Source: 13-2-20CM-66-19 sp963760225
GTDB taxonomy: Bacteria > Pseudomonadota > Gammaproteobacteria > Steroidobacterales > Steroidobacteraceae
Direction of reading: 5' to 3'
DNA length: 64,000 nucleotides
NCBI GenBank assembly: GCA_963760225.1
Contig: CAVXCD010000002.1
Coordinates: 620,001 to 684,000, forward strand
The number at the start of each line of letters is the position of its first letter. The stretch's first letter is position 1. A model generated the notes under the pieces. It saw only the letters and a program-made list of their open reading frames with translations, did no database searches and was not told where the DNA came from. Below are positions 52,887 through 61,563 of this stretch, piece by piece. The translations under genes and the position numbers were made by a program.

Positions 52887-53054
52887 CTCACACACCGGAG
52901 TCTCCGGAGAAGTCGGGGCGGTTCAGCCGCGCGGATTGGTCCTCTTGATGCTCCTCAATCCCGCGCAGTTCGATGCGAACAGCACGGCCGCCCCTAACGT
53001 CGAGGCATCCCCGGCCGTAGCTACGCCGATGCGGTGTGGGCGGTGAATGCCAGC

Positions 53055-53300
53055 TCAGTCCTTTGGCTCGAACTTGCTGCCTGCGGCACTCTCGGCAACC
53101 TCCAGTCGGTCGAGCGCTCGTTCGATGTTGTCGACCGCTTCTCGCAGGCAAAGACGGACCTGACCCTTGACCTCCGCGTTCGGCGACTCAATGACTTCGA
53201 GCAGGGCGCTCAGATCCGTGGTCGCGTCTTCGAGTCGCCGCCGAAGCTCGGTGATGCGGTCGACGATCGTAAAATCCAGAAATTCCAACTTGTTAGTCAT
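53055..53300 (-). CDS. Small hypothetical protein, helical
   Basis: 81 residues starting MTNKLEFLDFTIVDRITELR, mostly amphipathic helix (RRRLEDATTDLSALLEVIES, VRLCLREAVDNIERALDRLE). No family is recognised and the ribosome site is weak; a start 13 codons upstream is open. It is plausible as a small coiled-coil protein. Confidence 0.45.
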   Translation of the reverse strand: MTNKLEFLDFTIVDRITELRRRLEDATTDLSALLEVIESPNAEVKGQVRLCLREAVDNIERALDRLEVAESAAGSKFEPKD

Positions 53301-53339
53301 GTTCGACTTCGCATTCAAGTCGTTGAGAGCTTTAACCAT

Positions 53340-53618
53340 CGCGCCGTAAACCGAAGCTCTCAGGGCTTAGCGCGTAGTACGCCATGCTCGGTGCCGCCGC
53401 GTGCCCGCGGCGTAGCCAGCTGCGCACCGTAAATGACGTAGGAGACGACTGGGCGAAGACCCGGGCAGGCGCTGACACGCTGTCAGTCTTTCGGCCAGGT
53501 ACTTGATTTTGGGCTGCTCGGTCGCTCGCCCCGGTTATGTGCACTAACCGCACAAGGGGGGAATCCTGAGCTATAATTCGTGGGACCACCATGCCGTGGT
53601 TGACTTGGAGTGGCGCTC
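53340..53618. other. Control region before the Crp/Fnr-type gene
   Basis: About 280 bases without a convincing gene. A GGAG site lies 8 nt before ATG 53619. No clear Crp-type palindrome or -10/-35 pair is seen. Confidence 0.35.
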
Positions 53619-54338
53619 ATGCCCGACTCCCAGAATCCACAACAAAATCACCTGCTGGCTGCGCTATCGCCCGCCGAGCGCGAACGGATTTATCCGCACC
53701 TGCGTCTCGTCCCGATGCCGCTCGGCGAGGTTTTGTATGAGTCCGGCGATGTCCTGCGCCACGTTTATTTTCCGACCGACTCCATCGTCTCGCTGCTGTA
53801 CGTGCTGGCCGACGGCGCGTCGGCGGAAATTTCTGTGGTCGGCAACGAAGGCCTCATCGGCATCGCGCTGTTCATGGGCGGTGAAACCACCCCGAGTCGG
53901 GCCATCGTGCAGAGCGCCGGCCACGCCTACCGCCTGATCGGACAGCTGCTCAAGGACGAGTTCCATCGCAACGGCCCGATGCAGATCCTGCTGTTGCGCT
54001 ATACCCAGGCCCTGATCACGCAGATGGCGCAGACCGCGGTCTGTAATCGTCATCACTCGGTGGACCAGCAACTGTGCCGCTGGCTGCTGCTGTCTCTCGA
54101 TCGCCTGTCATCCAACCAATTGACCATGACGCAGGAGCTCATCGCCAACATGCTCGGCGTGCGTCGTGAGGGCGTTACCGAAGCCGCCGGCAAGCTGGAC
54201 GAGCTCGGCGTCATCCGCTATGCCCGGGGGCACATCACGGTGCTGGACCGGCCAAGACTGGAACAGCTGTGCTGCGAGTGTTATGCCGTGGTCAAAAAGG
54301 AAGGCGACCGCCTCCTGCCGCGTCCGCCGCTTCAGTGA
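53619..54338 (+). CDS. Crp/Fnr-family transcription regulator
   Basis: 239 residues from ATG 53619. Cyclic-nucleotide-like domain (PLGEVLYESGDVLRHVYFPT, VVGNEGLIGIALFMGG) and a C-terminal winged helix (LTMTQELIANMLGVRREGVT, RYARGHITVLDRPRLEQLCC). The effector pocket lacks the cAMP-binding Arg/Ser pattern of E. coli Crp, as in many proteins of this branch, so the signal is unknown. No target site is evident here. Confidence 0.88.
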   Translation: MPDSQNPQQNHLLAALSPAERERIYPHLRLVPMPLGEVLYESGDVLRHVYFPTDSIVSLLYVLADGASAEISVVGNEGLIGIALFMGGETTPSRAIVQSAGHAYRLIGQLLKDEFHRNGPMQILLLRYTQALITQMAQTAVCNRHHSVDQQLCRWLLLSLDRLSSNQLTMTQELIANMLGVRREGVTEAAGKLDELGVIRYARGHITVLDRPRLEQLCCECYAVVKKEGDRLLPRPPLQ

Positions 54339-54423
54339 CGATCTGACCGCGCAGTTTGCGCAAGCTGTGCGCCTTACTGCGCCCCCCAGGGTCAGCAACT
54401 CACCCCGGAAGAAACTGTTCGAA

Positions 54424-54684
54424 TTACCGTGACTCTGTCACTTCGCGCTCGGCGGCAAACCAGTCTTCCCAATCGTGGCCGGGTGCGAAGCCGCGCTGCT
54501 GCGCTTTGTAGTAAGCGACCTGCGAAATTCGCACTTGGCGATCGGTCCAACTCGGCGAGCCTGCGACGACGCTACTGCTCTCAATGCGGTTATCTGCGGG
54601 CACCTGCGTGACCACGTCAGTCCGCAAAGCCAAAGCTTCTTTCCGAGATGTTGGTTCCATAGGCTTCCCCACTATCAATGTCAT
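54424..54684 (-). CDS. DUF2934-like small protein
   Basis: 86 residues from ATG 54684 (GAGGAG upstream). The C-terminal VAYYKAQQRGFAPGHDWEDW then FAAEREV is the DUF2934 pattern. The N-terminal half is a variable linker. The family role is unknown; members are often near stress genes. It is convergent with the Crp/Fnr gene. Confidence 0.65.
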   Translation of the reverse strand: MTLIVGKPMEPTSRKEALALRTDVVTQVPADNRIESSSVVAGSPSWTDRQVRISQVAYYKAQQRGFAPGHDWEDWFAAEREVTESR

Positions 54685-55088
54685 CTAGGCTCCTCTGAGT
54701 CGCCCACGATATCCGCGCACTCTGTCATTGGTCTGTGTGGCAGCGCGCTTATAGAGAGCTTGCCAGGATCTATGCGGCAGGTGCGTGCGCTGGGTCAACG
54801 GCGGACGAAAATTGCACGCTGGGGCTTCAAGGCGCAGTCTGGTCGAGACTAGAAAGAATCGCTACGATTCTAGGCGAGCAGCTTCAAAATGCATGAAGGA
54901 GTGAGGCGGATCGCGGGCGCTGTACCCGGGAGCGCGGCGACGCGAGTGTTCTCGAAGTGAGCCCGCCCGACTGCGGCCTACAATTTCGGGCTGCCGGGCT
55001 CAACACGGCAGCATACTGCTGCTAACCGTCGAAAATAGTGTCCAAAAAGTGGACGCGGTGATTCGATATTCTCGTAAGTCATTTATTT
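54685..55088. other. Intergenic region before element end copy 3
   Basis: No gene is recognised in about 400 bases. The right end borders the tRNA-Val fragment. Confidence 0.35.
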
Positions 55089-55135
55089 TGGTGGGTGCTG
55101 ACGGGATCGAACCGCCGACATTCGCCTTGTAAGGG
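55089..55135 (-). repeat. tRNA-Val(TAC) 3' half, att-like
   Basis: Read on the minus strand: CGCCCTTACAAGGCG (anticodon stem-loop with TAC), ATGTC, T arm GGCGG-TTCGATC-CCGTC and CAGCACCCACCA with encoded CCA. It matches the 3' half of bacterial tRNA-Val(TAC). The 5' half is absent, since beyond the anticodon stem the sequence becomes the repeated element end. It is an attachment-site scar and the best preserved of three. Confidence 0.75.
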
Positions 55136-55440
55136 CTGACCGGCTGCACATGCCGCAAATCTCGCATACAAGGCCGTATGGCAACTGTTTGATTCTGTTG
55201 GCGACGAATTGATCGAAAACCTGTTGCAAGCGTCGAGCACAGGAGAGTCCCGCAAAAGTCCCGCAGGACTTAGCTGTTTTCGGTCCAAATACGCCTTGAG
55301 CGTCGCGCAATCACGAACACGGTCTGCCCTGATTCGAGCACGGGGGTAGTCCGGCTGAAAGTCCCGCGAATGTCCCGCAGGCAAGAACGGCGCAAACAGG
55401 TCTTCAGAAAAGCGTAGTCGTGTGCTTAGCGCTACAGTAT
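55114..55440 (+). repeat. tRNA-Val-linked element end, copy 3
   Basis: Shares about 300 bp with 4684-4989 and 31783-32100 in the same orientation. It has a short deletion near 55215 relative to the others. Phased 11-bp repeats remain (GAGAGTCCCGC/AAAAGTCCCGC, and GAAAGTCCCGC/GAATGTCCCGC). The second selO follows at once. Confidence 0.75.
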
Positions 55441-55444
55441 AAGA

Positions 55445-56905
55445 ATGCAATTGGGCTTCCGACATACCTATTCCGCGCTCCCGAGCCGGTTTTATTCGCA
55501 CGTCATCCCGACCCCGGTCTCGGATCCGAGACTCGTTGTCTTCAACACGCGGCTCGCTCAAGACCTCAGCCTTGATCCCACGATCCTCGAGCCTGAAGCC
55601 GCGGCCCTCTTTTCCGGGAACCGACTTCCGGAGGACGCGGAGCCGATCGCGATGGCTTACGCGGGGCATCAGTTCGGGGTCTTCGTGCCGAGTCTCGGGG
55701 ATGGGCGCGCGATCCTTCTCGGAGAACTTCAAGGGCGCGACGGAATACTCCGCGACGTGCAGTTGAAGGGTGCCGGCCGCACGCCCTACTCCCGAAACGG
55801 CGACGGCCGGGCCGCGGTGGGGCCGATGCTGCGGGAATATCTCATTAGCGAGGCGATGCACGCGCTTGGGATCCCGACCACCCGATCGCTCGCCGTGGCT
55901 TCGACCGGCGAGAGAGTCGTTCGCGACGGCGGTGCGCTTCCCGGGGCGATTCTCACCCGCGTGGCCGCAAGCCACGTGCGGGTCGGAACGTTTCAATACT
56001 TTGTGGCTCGCGCCGATCAGGACGCGGTACGCGCCCTGCTGGACTATGTCATCGCACGACACTACCCCCTCGCCCGTGAGGCCAACGTACCGGCGCTGGC
56101 GGTCCTCAAGGAGGTCACGCAGCGCCAGGTCGCGCTTATTACAGATTGGATGCTGCTCGGCTTTATCCACGGCGTCATGAACACCGACAACATGGCGATC
56201 TCGGGCGAGACGATCGACTACGGCCCCTGTGCGTTCATGGATAGCTATGACCCGAAGACGGTATTTAGCTCCATCGACCACAACGGTCGGTACGCGTACG
56301 CGAACCAGCCCGTGATCGCGCAGTGGAATCTGGCGCGGTTCGCCGAGACGTTGCTGTTCCTGATCGACCCTGATCCTGAGAAGGCGGTCGCTCTTGCGAC
56401 AGAAGTACTCGAGTCCTTCATCGCACGATTTGATGACCGCTTCCTCGCGGGGATGCGCCGCAAGCTAGGTCTCTCATCGGCCAGGGAGGGAGATGCGGAT
56501 TTGGTAAGGCGTCTCCTCACCGTGATGCGGCATTCTCATGCGGACTTTACCCTCACCTTTCGCAGGCTCGCCTTGGTGGCGGAGAACCCGGCCGAAGAGG
56601 CGGGGCTACACGAGCTATTCGAACAGCGCTCCGGCTTGGACGGTTGGCTGCGGGATTGGCGGGAGCGCCTGGCGAGCGATCCGCAAACCGCCTCCGAACG
56701 CACTGCGAGCATGTGTTCGGTGAATCCCGCCATCATTCCCCGCAATCATCGTGTCCAAGCCGCGCTCGAGGCGGCCGAAAATGGTGATTACAGGTTGTTT
56801 CGCAGGCTCCTGGAAATCTTGCAGCGACCCCACGACGACCAAGGAGAATACAGTCAGCCGCCGCAGTCATCAGAACGGGTGCTACAGACCTTTTGCGGCA
56901 CGTGA
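55445..56905 (+). CDS. selO: Protein adenylyltransferase SelO (YdiU), copy 2
   Basis: 486 residues, with about 22 substitutions and a 3-residue gap relative to copy 1 at 32128. All motifs (VQLKGAGRTPYSRNGDGRAA, MNTDNMAISGETIDYGP, terminal FCGT) are kept. Almost all changes lie after residue 185; the first ~530 bases differ at only a few positions. That mosaic suggests recent gene conversion on top of an older duplication. Both copies appear functional. Confidence 0.93.
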   Translation: MQLGFRHTYSALPSRFYSHVIPTPVSDPRLVVFNTRLAQDLSLDPTILEPEAAALFSGNRLPEDAEPIAMAYAGHQFGVFVPSLGDGRAILLGELQGRDGILRDVQLKGAGRTPYSRNGDGRAAVGPMLREYLISEAMHALGIPTTRSLAVASTGERVVRDGGALPGAILTRVAASHVRVGTFQYFVARADQDAVRALLDYVIARHYPLAREANVPALAVLKEVTQRQVALITDWMLLGFIHGVMNTDNMAISGETIDYGPCAFMDSYDPKTVFSSIDHNGRYAYANQPVIAQWNLARFAETLLFLIDPDPEKAVALATEVLESFIARFDDRFLAGMRRKLGLSSAREGDADLVRRLLTVMRHSHADFTLTFRRLALVAENPAEEAGLHELFEQRSGLDGWLRDWRERLASDPQTASERTASMCSVNPAIIPRNHRVQAALEAAENGDYRLFRRLLEILQRPHDDQGEYSQPPQSSERVLQTFCGT

Positions 56906-56913
56906 CATCGCGG

Positions 56914-56961
56914 CTGCTTTCACACGGCAGGCCACTGGTTCGATCCCAGCACCGCCCACCA
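56914..56961 (+). repeat. tRNA-Val(CAC) 3' half, att-like
   Basis: CTGCT-TTCACAC-GGCAG is an anticodon stem-loop with CAC. It is followed by T arm CTGG-TTCGATC-CCAG and CACCGCCCACCA. It resembles the 3' half of tRNA-Val(CAC). No 5' half is present, and one T-stem pair is broken. It lies exactly where copy 2 of the selO block departs from copy 1, marking a separate small insertion. Confidence 0.65.
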
Positions 56962-57190
56962 AAAATCAAGCACCTACAGAACTGCTCAACAAGAAGTACG
57001 GCATAATCTCCCGCGGAAAACAGTACCCGAGCATGGACGCTATTTGGAGCGCCGGTATCCGAAGCATCGAAAGCATCGAACCTGTTCCGCTCATCGCGGG
57101 AGCTGTGGGAGGACTCTGAGCTATATCCCGGCGAGCACTTCATAAGCGGTAAAGTGAGAGTGCGGTTCACGTAACGCCGAGTGATTTGTC

Positions 57191-57721
57191 ATGAGCATGT
57201 CATTGCGCGATCAGTTGCTGCAGGCGGGCTTGGTCAATGAGAGGCAGTCCAAGGAAGCCGAACGGCAACTGCGGCAACAACAGCGGGAGCGGCAGCAACT
57301 ACCGAAGGACAAGCGCGCCATGGCATCCCACGCGGAACTCGCTGCGAAGCAGGCGCAGCTCGCCAAAGCCGCTCGCGATCAGGAGCTGAGCCGCCGACAA
57401 AAGGAACAGGCGGACAAAAAAGCGTGCCACGCGCAGATCGAGCAACTGATCGAACAGAACCGCTTGCCGCGAGCTCAGACTGATGAACGATACAATTTTG
57501 TCGATGGCAATAAGATACGTCGTATCCCTGCCGATCACTCGGTGCGTGAGCGGCTCAGCCGTGGCGAGATTGCGATCGTTCGCCGCAAGGGAGGCTATGA
57601 GCTCGTGCCGGCGGAAACTGCGGCTCGCATTCGCGAGCGCGATGAGCGTGCGGTGATCGGATGCGGCGTCGCCCACGACGCAGTTACCACTGATGGCGTG
57701 CCAGAGGACCTGATGTGGTGA
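57191..57721 (+). CDS. DUF2058 protein (YaiL-like)
   Basis: 176 residues: MSMSLRDQLLQAGLVNERQS, a highly charged helix rich in Gln, Lys and Arg (residues 20-90), and the conserved end ERYNFVDGNKIRRIPADHSV, ERLSRGEIAIVRRKGGYELV. Family members associate with nucleic acid or ribosomes; the exact role is unknown. The gene sits in an ~850-bp segment inserted between selO copy 2 and the reductase tail. Confidence 0.85.
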   Translation: MSMSLRDQLLQAGLVNERQSKEAERQLRQQQRERQQLPKDKRAMASHAELAAKQAQLAKAARDQELSRRQKEQADKKACHAQIEQLIEQNRLPRAQTDERYNFVDGNKIRRIPADHSVRERLSRGEIAIVRRKGGYELVPAETAARIRERDERAVIGCGVAHDAVTTDGVPEDLMW

Positions 57722-57782
57722 GACATGTCGATGCCATCGGAAAGGCTGATGAATCGTTGATCGCCATCACGATGACGGCGGA

Positions 57783-57930
57783 TCAATGACTGGGGAGTAG
57801 CCGCTCTGCTTCCGTAAACAGTGAAGGGTCCACATGCGCGCCCGAAGCGGTCGCGTTATCGTTTATCTGCTCCGGACGCGATGCCCCCACAATCGCCGAG
57901 GTGGCGTTCGGCTGTCGCAGAACCCACGCG
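57783..57930 (-). pseudogene. Aldo/keto reductase C-terminal tail
   Basis: About 49 codons match the end of the reductase at 33629 (WVLRQPNATSAIVGASRPEQ, HVDPSLFTEAERLLPSH) with few changes. The rest of the gene is missing. It shows that the duplicated block once included the reductase, and that copy 2 was cut here. Confidence 0.82.
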
Positions 57931-57955
57931 CGGCGCTCAGTGAGGGAGCTCTGGC

Positions 57956-58417
57956 TTACCGGCCTTGGAGTTCCGGAAGGGTCAGGCGCAGCGCGCCTTT
58001 GTCCCGTGAGCGCCCTTGGGTCAGCGGTAACACCCGGAGTATCTCCTCACGGTACCGTGGATCGGAACGCAGCACTGACCCCGAGAGCATCGTAAAGCTG
58101 TAAATGCGGCGACCCATCCGCTGGGCGTAGTCGATAGAGCGAATATTGATGATCAGGCAGCGCGCGATACGGATGAAGCCGTCGTCGGCCAGTACGGCCG
58201 CCAGGCGCTTGATGGAATCGCGACTGATATATTCGGCACCGCGGCAGCGAAATTTGACGTAGTTGCCCTGCGACTCGATCCAGTCGACTTTCTCAGGCTT
58301 GAGCACGTAGAGACGATGTTCCCGCTCACCTACCACTACTCCAAGCGAGGTGTCCGCGGCATGGGGCGCCTGTTCGGGGTTGCGTGTCTCGAGGGAGGCT
58401 TGCGCGTCAGCTTGCAT
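57956..58417 (-). CDS. Stand-alone LytTR DNA-binding protein
   Basis: 153 residues with a LytTR domain (about 30-130): RLYVLKPEKVDWIESQGNYV, YISRDSIKRLAAVLADDGFI, RIARCLIINIRSIDYAQRMG. There is no receiver domain. It resembles the output domain of the response regulator at 59228. It may act independently or compete for the same sites. Confidence 0.82.
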   Translation of the reverse strand: MQADAQASLETRNPEQAPHAADTSLGVVVGEREHRLYVLKPEKVDWIESQGNYVKFRCRGAEYISRDSIKRLAAVLADDGFIRIARCLIINIRSIDYAQRMGRRIYSFTMLSGSVLRSDPRYREEILRVLPLTQGRSRDKGALRLTLPELQGR

Positions 58418-59227
58418 GACGGTTGATCGACAGCTTTGACGGACATGAACTCATCGAATCGGCTCCGCGTGTGTCATCGCTCGGTCGCCTTGAGACTACA
58501 GTCACCACATCTCTCGCCCAACAGACTCATTGCACGCCGCCGACTACGGGTTAGCAGGCACCGTTGTTGCAGTTAAGAAAGCGCTGAGCTCCCATGGTGG
58601 TTTCTTCCGCCCTTCCACCGCAGACAGCCTCCTTGCCCACCGAAATAACACTCGACGGCATGCACCCGTTCATCTCTGAGCCGCAAATGCTCCACATACC
58701 GGAACGTCTTAGAGATGATGACGCGATCTGTGCCGACCCAGATCGATGCGCGAACCAGATGCGCGCCCAGCTCCGCCGCAAATACCCCTTCTGCGCTGAG
58801 TCTAGGAGAAGGCATGTACCGCTCGTATAGCTTTGCGATGCAGCGGGTTTTCTTTGAGACGAAGAGGTCCTTTCCCGCGACGAATAGGGCCACCAAATTC
58901 CCGCTCAACAACTTCGGTACGCAGGTTGTTGGCTGCCGATGAAGAACGCGAATGCGTGGGCAGTCCGGGCGTCGCAAGACTACGTGTGAGAGTCCGTACG
59001 CCGTCGTTGTGCGCAAGCAAGCTCACAACGAGTCCAAGCAGGCAATTTCTGGTGCTACGTAAGGCGCTCGGTACGACCGCGACCGCGTTTGATACGCCGA
59101 TGATACCGTCCCCGTTCCTGCGCCCGATGCGGCGATAACGTGCCTTGACGCCTGCCGCACTTGCGCGGCAGCGCCCGCTCGGGTGTGGTGCGGTCGCGAA
59201 CCGTGCAGCCGTCGTTTCGCTGACGGT
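58418..59227. other. Region with no convincing gene
   Basis: About 810 bases. A minus-strand frame (58573-59016) contains VRASIWVGTDRVIISKTFRY then LRLRDERVHAVECYFG, which looks coding and vaguely NTF2-like, but the N-terminal part is not protein-like and no start can be chosen. It is likely a decayed gene. Confidence 0.35.
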
Positions 59228-60013
59228 TTATAGGGTTTTCCCCAACAAGCGCTCCAGGGCGAACCGGTAATTGCGACTCAGCTTCAGTTCCGTGCCATCG
59301 AGCAGCACGACCGTAAACTCGCCCTTCGACAGCGGCAGCAGTTCCCGCACGCGATAGATGTTGACCAACGTAGAGCGATGTATGCGCACGAAACCCGAAA
59401 GCGCCAGGCGCGCTTCCGCAGCCGCGATGGTCTCGCGTAGCAGCCAGCTCTTGGCTCCGACGTGCACTGACACGTAATCACCATCGGCCTCAACCCAGTC
59501 GATCTCGGCGACGTTTAAAATCACGACGCGACCGTGCGCCTTCACTGGAATTCGATCCGTCATCGACGGCAACGAGTCCTGACCCGATGACGCGCGCAGC
59601 TCCGCCGCCATTTGCGACAAGCGTCGGATCATGGAGCCGTCATGCGCACCCGCAACGGCGGCCCGGGCGCGCGCCAGCGAGGCGTTGAAGCGCTCTTCTT
59701 TAACGGGTTTCAGCAGATAGTCGAGCGCGTGTATCTCGAACGCTCGCACCGCGAAGCGGTCAAACGCTGTGACGAAAATCACATGCGGGCATTTGGTCTT
59801 AGGCAGCGCCGCGATCACATCGAACCCTGTTTTCCCCTGCATCTGGATGTCCAGGTACACGAGTTCCGGCTCCGCCGCGCTGATCGCCCTGATAGCTTCC
59901 TCGCCGCTGCCGCACTCCGATACGATCTCGACATCCCCAGCGCGCTTCAGCAGAGCGCGAATGCCGCGACGCGCAAGTTCCTCGTCATCGACAATGATGG
60001 CGCGGATGGTCAT
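59228..60013 (-). CDS. LytR/AlgR-type response regulator
   Basis: 261 residues. Receiver domain with acidic pocket IIVDDEELARRG, phospho-acceptor Asp55 (LVYLDIQMQG), Thr/Lys in FVTAFDRFAVRAFEIHALDY and LLKPV. LytTR domain from about 155 (RVVILNVAEIDWVEADGDYV, FVRIHRSTLVNIYRVRELLP). Its start overlaps the kinase stop (ATGA), so the two are co-translated. Target genes are unknown; the TIR-TPR gene and the stand-alone LytTR gene are close. Confidence 0.92.
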   Translation of the reverse strand: MTIRAIIVDDEELARRGIRALLKRAGDVEIVSECGSGEEAIRAISAAEPELVYLDIQMQGKTGFDVIAALPKTKCPHVIFVTAFDRFAVRAFEIHALDYLLKPVKEERFNASLARARAAVAGAHDGSMIRRLSQMAAELRASSGQDSLPSMTDRIPVKAHGRVVILNVAEIDWVEADGDYVSVHVGAKSWLLRETIAAAEARLALSGFVRIHRSTLVNIYRVRELLPLSKGEFTVVLLDGTELKLSRNYRFALERLLGKTL

Positions 60014-61311
60014 ACCGCAACCGCCGCTCGTGCCGGAGTAGCGGGCGTCCCGGGTGCCTTACGAAATGGCAGGAAGACCACGACCACGAAGCCTGGTCCG
60101 TATGGTCGTGCGCCGACGGACATGTGTGCGTCATCGCCGTACAGCGCGGCTAACCGCTCGGCCGAGTTCTTAAGTCCCACGCCATACGGGTGCGCGCTTT
60201 CCTCTCCGAGCCCCGGACCATCGTCCTCGACTGTTATCACCAGCACCTCGTCGCGCCGGCGTATCGATACGGATAGCGCCCCACCTTGCGCGCGTGCCAG
60301 GACTCCATGCCGCACAGCGTTTTCCACCAGTGGTTGCAGAATGAGCGTCGGAACAAGTGCGTCGTGCGTTTCAGGGTCGGCGTCCAAGGTCGCTCGAAAG
60401 GAGCTGCCAAACCGCAGGCGCTGGATGCGCAAATAATGCTCGACAAACGCGAGCTCCTCGTGAACGGGGATTTCCGGTGAGTCGAGCTTTTGCAGAGTCA
60501 ATCTCAGGAAGTCACTCAGCGTATCGACCGTGTCAGCGGCCCTGGTACGGTCGCCTTCCCGAATCAGCGTCGCGATGCCGTTCAGGGCGTTGAACAGGAA
60601 ATGCGGGTTCAATTGCGACTGCAACGCACGCAGCCGAGCGCTGTCGGCAAGTTTCAGCGCGCGGACAGAGCGCGCACGTTCAGCCTCCAGGTCCAGCATG
60701 GCGTTGATGCCGAAGTACAACGAAGACCACGTCAACAGCAGGCTGGTGAAGTAAATCCAGTAACCGAATGGAGGCCACCACCGCGGATACCGCGCCACCT
60801 CGCTTGCCTCACGCGCAAACATCGCCCCGAGGCCTAGCACTTGCACCGGGCCCGTAAGACTTGAGCGCAGCAGCGTAATAAACGCCACATACCAGATGGG
60901 AGCGGCCAGCACGCTCAACGTCGTCGCGACCATGCCCAGTGACGTGTACGACCAGCCGGCCGAGCGGCCGTGCCGGAAGACCCCGCGGAGGCCCAGGGTG
61001 GCCGCAAATCCGCACCCCACCCAAAGCAGCTGCTCCACTGCCGAGGGAAATGGCCCGATATCCGCGATATTGAGCGCCCAAACGAAGGTACCAAAGCCAA
61101 TCCAGCCCCCGAGTTGAAGCACCCTGAAGAGCGTCGCTTTCGAAAGTGTCCGCCCGGAAGCCAGACTGATGCGGTTATCGGTGTTGATATACGTCCCGTC
61201 GGCGCGAGGGCGGTATAGGCGAAGATCCGCGATGGCGCAGCAAGATGAAGTGTAGCGCACGACCCTGAGTGTCACGCATGGCGACCGGGTTGCCCGTCCG
61301 TTTCGTCGCAC
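60010..61311 (-). CDS. LytS-type sensor histidine kinase
   Basis: About 433 residues if GTG 61311 is used; the first ~50 residues look non-native, so the true start may be further in. Several membrane helices (about 60-210), His_kinase domain with ALQSQLNPHFLFNALNGIAT (phospho-His), ATPase N box LILQPLVENAVRHG and G box VITVEDDGPGLGEES. No periplasmic sensor domain is evident, so the signal may be membrane-borne. It partners the overlapping LytR-type regulator. Confidence 0.88.
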   Translation of the reverse strand: MRRNGRATRSPCVTLRVVRYTSSCCAIADLRLYRPRADGTYINTDNRISLASGRTLSKATLFRVLQLGGWIGFGTFVWALNIADIGPFPSAVEQLLWVGCGFAATLGLRGVFRHGRSAGWSYTSLGMVATTLSVLAAPIWYVAFITLLRSSLTGPVQVLGLGAMFAREASEVARYPRWWPPFGYWIYFTSLLLTWSSLYFGINAMLDLEAERARSVRALKLADSARLRALQSQLNPHFLFNALNGIATLIREGDRTRAADTVDTLSDFLRLTLQKLDSPEIPVHEELAFVEHYLRIQRLRFGSSFRATLDADPETHDALVPTLILQPLVENAVRHGVLARAQGGALSVSIRRRDEVLVITVEDDGPGLGEESAHPYGVGLKNSAERLAALYGDDAHMSVGARPYGPGFVVVVFLPFRKAPGTPATPARAAVAV

Positions 61312-61554
61312 TTTTGGTCCGCTTCACCGGGAAAGTTGCCCAATCCAAGACCAAGTTTCCGCCATCCCCGTACGGCGGAATCCCCTGGCGCAAATTCGCG
61401 TGATCTCACAGCGACCAAAGCAGCGATCTACCGCGCTTCGCAACAGATCGCACAGGCCACTCCCCGCCGGCGCACCTTAGCCCACAACAGACGCATACCT
61501 TGACCGTGATAAGCTCCCGCGCGGCGGCGATATTCAGTCAAAATACCGAGGTCG
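61312..61554. other. Divergent control region, kinase / TIR gene
   Basis: About 240 bases. No clear promoter or LytTR-type direct repeat was found by eye. Confidence 0.3.
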
Positions 61555-61563
61555 GTGCCCGCC

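Larger units (their letters stand above)
51614..52925 (+). mobile_element. Insertion sequence, IS3 family (IS3-group type)
   Basis: A 1312-bp element with near-perfect terminal inverted repeats, TGAACCGCCCCGACTT at both ends followed by TCCCGGAG (left) or CTCCGGAG (right). orfA and orfB are on the plus strand. No target duplication is visible (left flank CGACGAGG, right flank GCCGCGCG), which suggests rearrangement at one side after insertion. It closes the right edge of the catabolic cluster. Confidence 0.9.

Noticed and set aside
52888..53151. 87-codon minus-strand frame at the right IS3 end
   Set aside because: It crosses the IS terminal repeat and has no ribosome site; a chance frame.
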